From the NCBI GenBank assembly GCA_018257865.1, contig JAEUBA010000218.1, positions 1 through 22,713 on the forward strand: a DNA stretch of 22,713 nt. The letters run 5' to 3'. Numbering within the stretch: the stretch's first letter is position 1; every line of letters starts with the position of its first letter. The position numbers were made by a program, and so were the translations under genes. Source of the stretch: Stereocaulon alpinum (lineage: Eukaryota; Ascomycota; Lecanoromycetes; Lecanorales; Stereocaulaceae). Positions 19,955 through 22,713 of the stretch are shown in pieces. Under the pieces are notes generated by a model. The model ran no database searches. It was not told where the DNA came from and saw nothing but the letters and a program-made list of their open reading frames with translations.

Positions 19955-21520
19955 ATGACGGCCGTAATGTCTCCAACACACTCTCCAACATCCTCCCCAC
20001 ATCAGGCTCAATCTTCGCCCCCTAATACTAATGCACCACCGTTACCTCCCCTGATTACGAGCCATCCCAATAGAAGGACACCTATGCAGCGTCCTCCATC
20101 GTACGCAAGAAATCGAATGTCGTCTTACTCCATCAAGTCGAGACTTTCCGAAAGCGGTTCAAGACCGACATCCTACGCTTTTCCAGCTTTTCATTCCAGT
20201 CTTCCATACGCCCTAGTCCGAGACTTTGCGTACCCAATAACACATCCCTGGCACTATGGCCCTCCTCCAGACCTATCGGAACCTCCTTCGGGAAACTCGA
20301 CGCCAGTCAGTGAGAGGCAACGCAGGCTATCAGACCCAGCAAATGCGACATGGGAGGGTGCAAATGCACAATACTCTGCGGGCCCCTGGGGAGGTGATGG
20401 ATTCTTTTCGACTCAGCAGCTTCCACAAATGGCCTATGGAGATGGACCACCATATAGTGAGGATGAGGACTTGCAAAGCCCAGTGGTAGTAAGCTCGAGG
20501 CATAAGAAAAGTAAGTCAACGTTTGCTACTACGGCGTCGAAACAAGGCAAGGGAAGAGGGCGATATCCTGAACGAGGAAGGGGAGAGGAAGATGATGGTA
20601 ATCCGCCGCCCAACCATGACGGCCGACGAAATCACTTTACAGCTGTAAATGGTGATGGCACGGAAACTTACTACATGGGCGAAGGTAATGAAAGCCCGAA
20701 CGGTCCAGGTGGGCAGCTCCTCACATACCCACCAGATCAAGCACCACAATCGTTGCTAGCTCCGAACACCTACCGGTCTTCTCGCCATCGAGATTCTCAC
20801 TTCGCTGCAACATTACCGAGTCGTTCATATAACCAAGGCGATGACTCGGAAGGAGAATACTCTGAGATGGATCCAGACAGGGATTCCAGATATTCGAAGG
20901 ACTACCAATTTACCATTGCTTCACCTGATGAGGAAATGCATGGCAAGGCAGTGGCGCTTTTTGACTTCGCTCGGGAGAACGAGAACGAGCTTCCGTTAAA
21001 GGAGGGTCAGATAATATGGGTCTCATATCGCCATGGTCAGGGCTGGCTAGTAGCGGAAGATCCTCGGACAGGGGATGCGGGCCTAGTACCGGAAGAATAC
21101 GTGCGATTACTGCGGGACATTGAAGGTGGCTGGTCTTCGTTGAGTGGGGAGCAGCCAGAGGATGACGTATCACCTGTCGTAGCAACTCAAGACACAGCCT
21201 CCACACCTACGCAGCCTGAAGCACGTACGCACACGCCTCAAGACAGCAATGGAAGCAATGGCGGAGGAGAAAAAAGACCACCCATTGTCAGCACCTTCTC
21301 GACAAGCAGCAAAGACCTTAAGCCATATCCGCATCATTTGCTTGGCGAGCAAGCTGGAGGCACACCGCCACACGTGGTGCACTATGGAAGTCAGTCGAAT
21401 ACACCAACAATGACGAGTCCCGCTGTTACAGTTCCCCATGGATCAAGGAGTCTTGAAGAGATCAGGGCAGACGAGGATGAGGAAGATGAGGAAGAGCTGG
21501 AGACGAAAGCAGGGCGGTAG
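19955..21520 (+). CDS. nbp2: SH3-domain adaptor, Nbp2-like
   Basis: This single-exon frame encodes 521 residues. The N-terminal 300 residues are Ser/Pro/Gly-rich and look disordered, with HPWHYGPPPDLSEPPSGNS near residue 100, a block I associate with Nbp2-like proteins of filamentous fungi. One SH3 domain lies at about 327-386: HGKAVALFDF (ALYDY motif), the acidic ENENELPL RT-loop, GWLVAED (the conserved Trp) and GLVPEEYV (Pro-x-x-Tyr end). It is preceded by YQFTIASPDEEM. Yeast Nbp2 recruits Ptc1 phosphatase to Pbs2 and tempers the HOG and cell-wall MAP-kinase pathways, so a similar adaptor role is inferred. The tail is Glu/Asp-rich. A GTAAGT at 20512-20517 is donor-like, but the frame reads through it in character, so I do not splice there. 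Orthology is by motif only. Confidence 0.85.
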   Translation: MTAVMSPTHSPTSSPHQAQSSPPNTNAPPLPPLITSHPNRRTPMQRPPSYARNRMSSYSIKSRLSESGSRPTSYAFPAFHSSLPYALVRDFAYPITHPWHYGPPPDLSEPPSGNSTPVSERQRRLSDPANATWEGANAQYSAGPWGGDGFFSTQQLPQMAYGDGPPYSEDEDLQSPVVVSSRHKKSKSTFATTASKQGKGRGRYPERGRGEEDDGNPPPNHDGRRNHFTAVNGDGTETYYMGEGNESPNGPGGQLLTYPPDQAPQSLLAPNTYRSSRHRDSHFAATLPSRSYNQGDDSEGEYSEMDPDRDSRYSKDYQFTIASPDEEMHGKAVALFDFARENENELPLKEGQIIWVSYRHGQGWLVAEDPRTGDAGLVPEEYVRLLRDIEGGWSSLSGEQPEDDVSPVVATQDTASTPTQPEARTHTPQDSNGSNGGGEKRPPIVSTFSTSSKDLKPYPHHLLGEQAGGTPPHVVHYGSQSNTPTMTSPAVTVPHGSRSLEEIRADEDEEDEEELETKAGR

Positions 21521-22300
21521 TAGACAAAGAGCTGGACTGCTTGAGGGCTGCCTTTCGACTTTGTGAGAGCAGACATTCGCTTCTCGAGATACCCGACTAT
21601 TTCCCCTCGTTTCTTAGTCGCCTTCGAAGGCGCAGATGAATTTGACAACATTCTCGTGAAATTGAATGATGATAGAGAATTCGCGATCAGTTCTACATAG
21701 GTGGAAATAATGCCTGCATCCACGCAAGCATAGGAGTTGCATATAGGCGTTCATAAGATGCGGAATAGCATTATGAGGAGGCTGGTATGGTCAATAATCC
21801 TATGTGCTTCTCTCCAGTCTTGCTATGATGTGCGTCGTTTGTTATGCAAGACATGCCATGTCCTGCTGATGTTGAGCCATGCCCAAACGCATGCTACAAG
21901 TACCTTTCAATAGCGTTTCGGTCTGTTAGAGCTCCAGTGTGCATCGTGTATAGGCCATGATCAGGTTCAGAGAAGTATCCACACATGTTCCGAATGCATC
22001 TTCCTCCAACCCCCTTCGGTTTCTTTGAAGTTCTCGACCAGCGAAGTTCTGGAACGACTCCTGAGGAGGTCATCAATATTCAAAGACTCTTTACCAGTCT
22101 TTGAGTCCAACCTTGATAACTGTTTGCAGAAAGAATAACACGCACATAAAAGTGAAAGCTCAACGAAGAAGACATGAAAAAGCAAAGACACACCTCTATT
22201 TCTCATCTACTACTCACATACAAACGAGCATCGCTCCACATCTTTCCTCCAATATTTCTCACGCTAGGCACTGCAACAAAATACTCCATTGACCACAACC
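21521..22300. other. 3' region of the SH3 gene; no gene seen
   Basis: The bases after the SH3 stop look like a 3' untranslated region and spacer. Small frames on either strand here show no protein-like character. From about 22150 the plus strand becomes rich in A and C, as fungal 5' leaders are, ahead of an ATG at 22303. Confidence 0.4.
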
Positions 22301-22302
22301 AA

Positions 22303-22640
22303 AATGGAACAACGCATCGCTTCCTAAATCCAACAAAACCTCCAAGCAGCCGTCATCTCCCAACCATCCACCCAAACCTCGGAATCCATCTTCAAACCCA
22401 AACAGCATACCAACCGTCTAACCCGATACCAACCGCATATGCACCATCCACCTATCCGCCTTCATCTCCAATAAGAAGCTCCAAGTGCAATTCTCGATTC
22501 CAGCTGTTCGTGATGGGCTGAGGAATTGCGTTGCTGGGAGGGCTTTAGATGATGTGAGAGATGTGGAAGTAGATGGGGTGGTTGTGAGGGATGGGAAGAA
22601 GGGGGGGAGGGGGAAGCGGAGGGGTATGGGAAGGCGGCGT
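22303..22640 (+). pseudogene. Unidentified broken or partial reading frame at the contig end
   Basis: From the ATG at 22303 a frame stops at TAA after seven codons. If that stop is ignored, it reads a Gln/Ser/Thr-rich segment to about 22450. Protein-like text then resumes in another frame, with NKKLQVQFSIPAVRDGLRNC and then ALDDVRDVEVDGVVVRDGK at roughly 22470-22600, before low-complexity Gly/Arg codons lead into the G run. This may be the start of a gene damaged by a stop and a frameshift, an unrecognised intron, or low-quality sequence near the contig edge. I do not recognise the family. Confidence 0.25.
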
Positions 22641-22667
22641 GGGTGTGGAGGGAGGGGACTAGTGGGG

Positions 22668-22670
<3 letters not shown>

Positions 22671-22713
<43 letters not shown>
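22671..22713 (+). repeat. 43-base homopolymeric G run at the sequence end
   Basis: The final 43 bases are all G, preceded by about 90 bases that become steadily G-rich. No TTAGGG telomere repeat is present. A terminal homopolymer of this kind is most easily explained as sequencing or assembly artefact (G being the no-signal call in two-colour chemistry), although a genuine G-tract cannot be excluded. Confidence 0.9.

Noticed and set aside
22671..22713. Telomere or G-quadruplex end
   Set aside because: No TTAGGG periodicity; a pure homopolymer at the exact end of the sequence fits an artefact better.

Overview
The window reads as nuclear DNA of a filamentous ascomycete (Pezizomycotina). Introns are 50-160 nt with GT...AG ends and CTAAC/CTGAC-like branch sites. 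Three gene products (a Spa2-type polarity protein, Ssu72 and an Nbp2-like SH3 protein) look like filamentous-fungal orthologs, and the left 3 kb carries the fingerprint of repeat-induced point mutation (RIP). The species cannot be named from sequence alone. The right end, a 43-base G run, looks like a contig edge.

Layout. (1) 1-3060 is an AT-rich, RIP-ruined transposon graveyard. I read a decayed Ty3/Gypsy-type gag-protease frame on the minus strand (about 2207 to 200). It is preceded by a candidate LTR (2593-2245, minus), abuts an inverted partial copy of that LTR (2595-2738), and joins a non-LTR (LINE/Tad1-like) reverse transcriptase fragment at the window edge. (2) 3061-4197 is ordinary-composition DNA with no supportable gene. 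(3) 4198-6553 (+) is a seven-exon membrane glycosyltransferase of family GT2, cellulose synthase-like. (4) 7032-10174 (+) is a two-exon SNF2-family ATPase, probably of the Rad26/ERCC6L2-like group. (5) 10394-12176 (-) is a four-exon NCS1/Fcy2-type purine-cytosine permease, convergent with the SNF2 gene. (6) 12177-14227 is a 2 kb gap with GATA motifs and no convincing gene. (7) 14228-16991 (-) is a three-exon Spa2-like polarisome scaffold. (8) 17656-18634 (-) is a two-exon Ssu72 CTD phosphatase. (9) 19955-21520 (+) is an Nbp2-like SH3 adaptor with a long leader. (10) 21521-22713 is the contig end, with an unidentified broken reading frame and the G run.

The genes do not form an evident pathway or cluster: they look like housekeeping and transport genes beside a transposon island. 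I did not find a clear new biological system. The most notable structures are in the transposon island: a gag-protease frame still legible through RIP, a Gypsy-to-LINE junction, and an inverted LTR piece that begins about where the element's RNA 5' end should lie. All intron coordinates are predictions made by eye from splice signals and reading-frame continuity.
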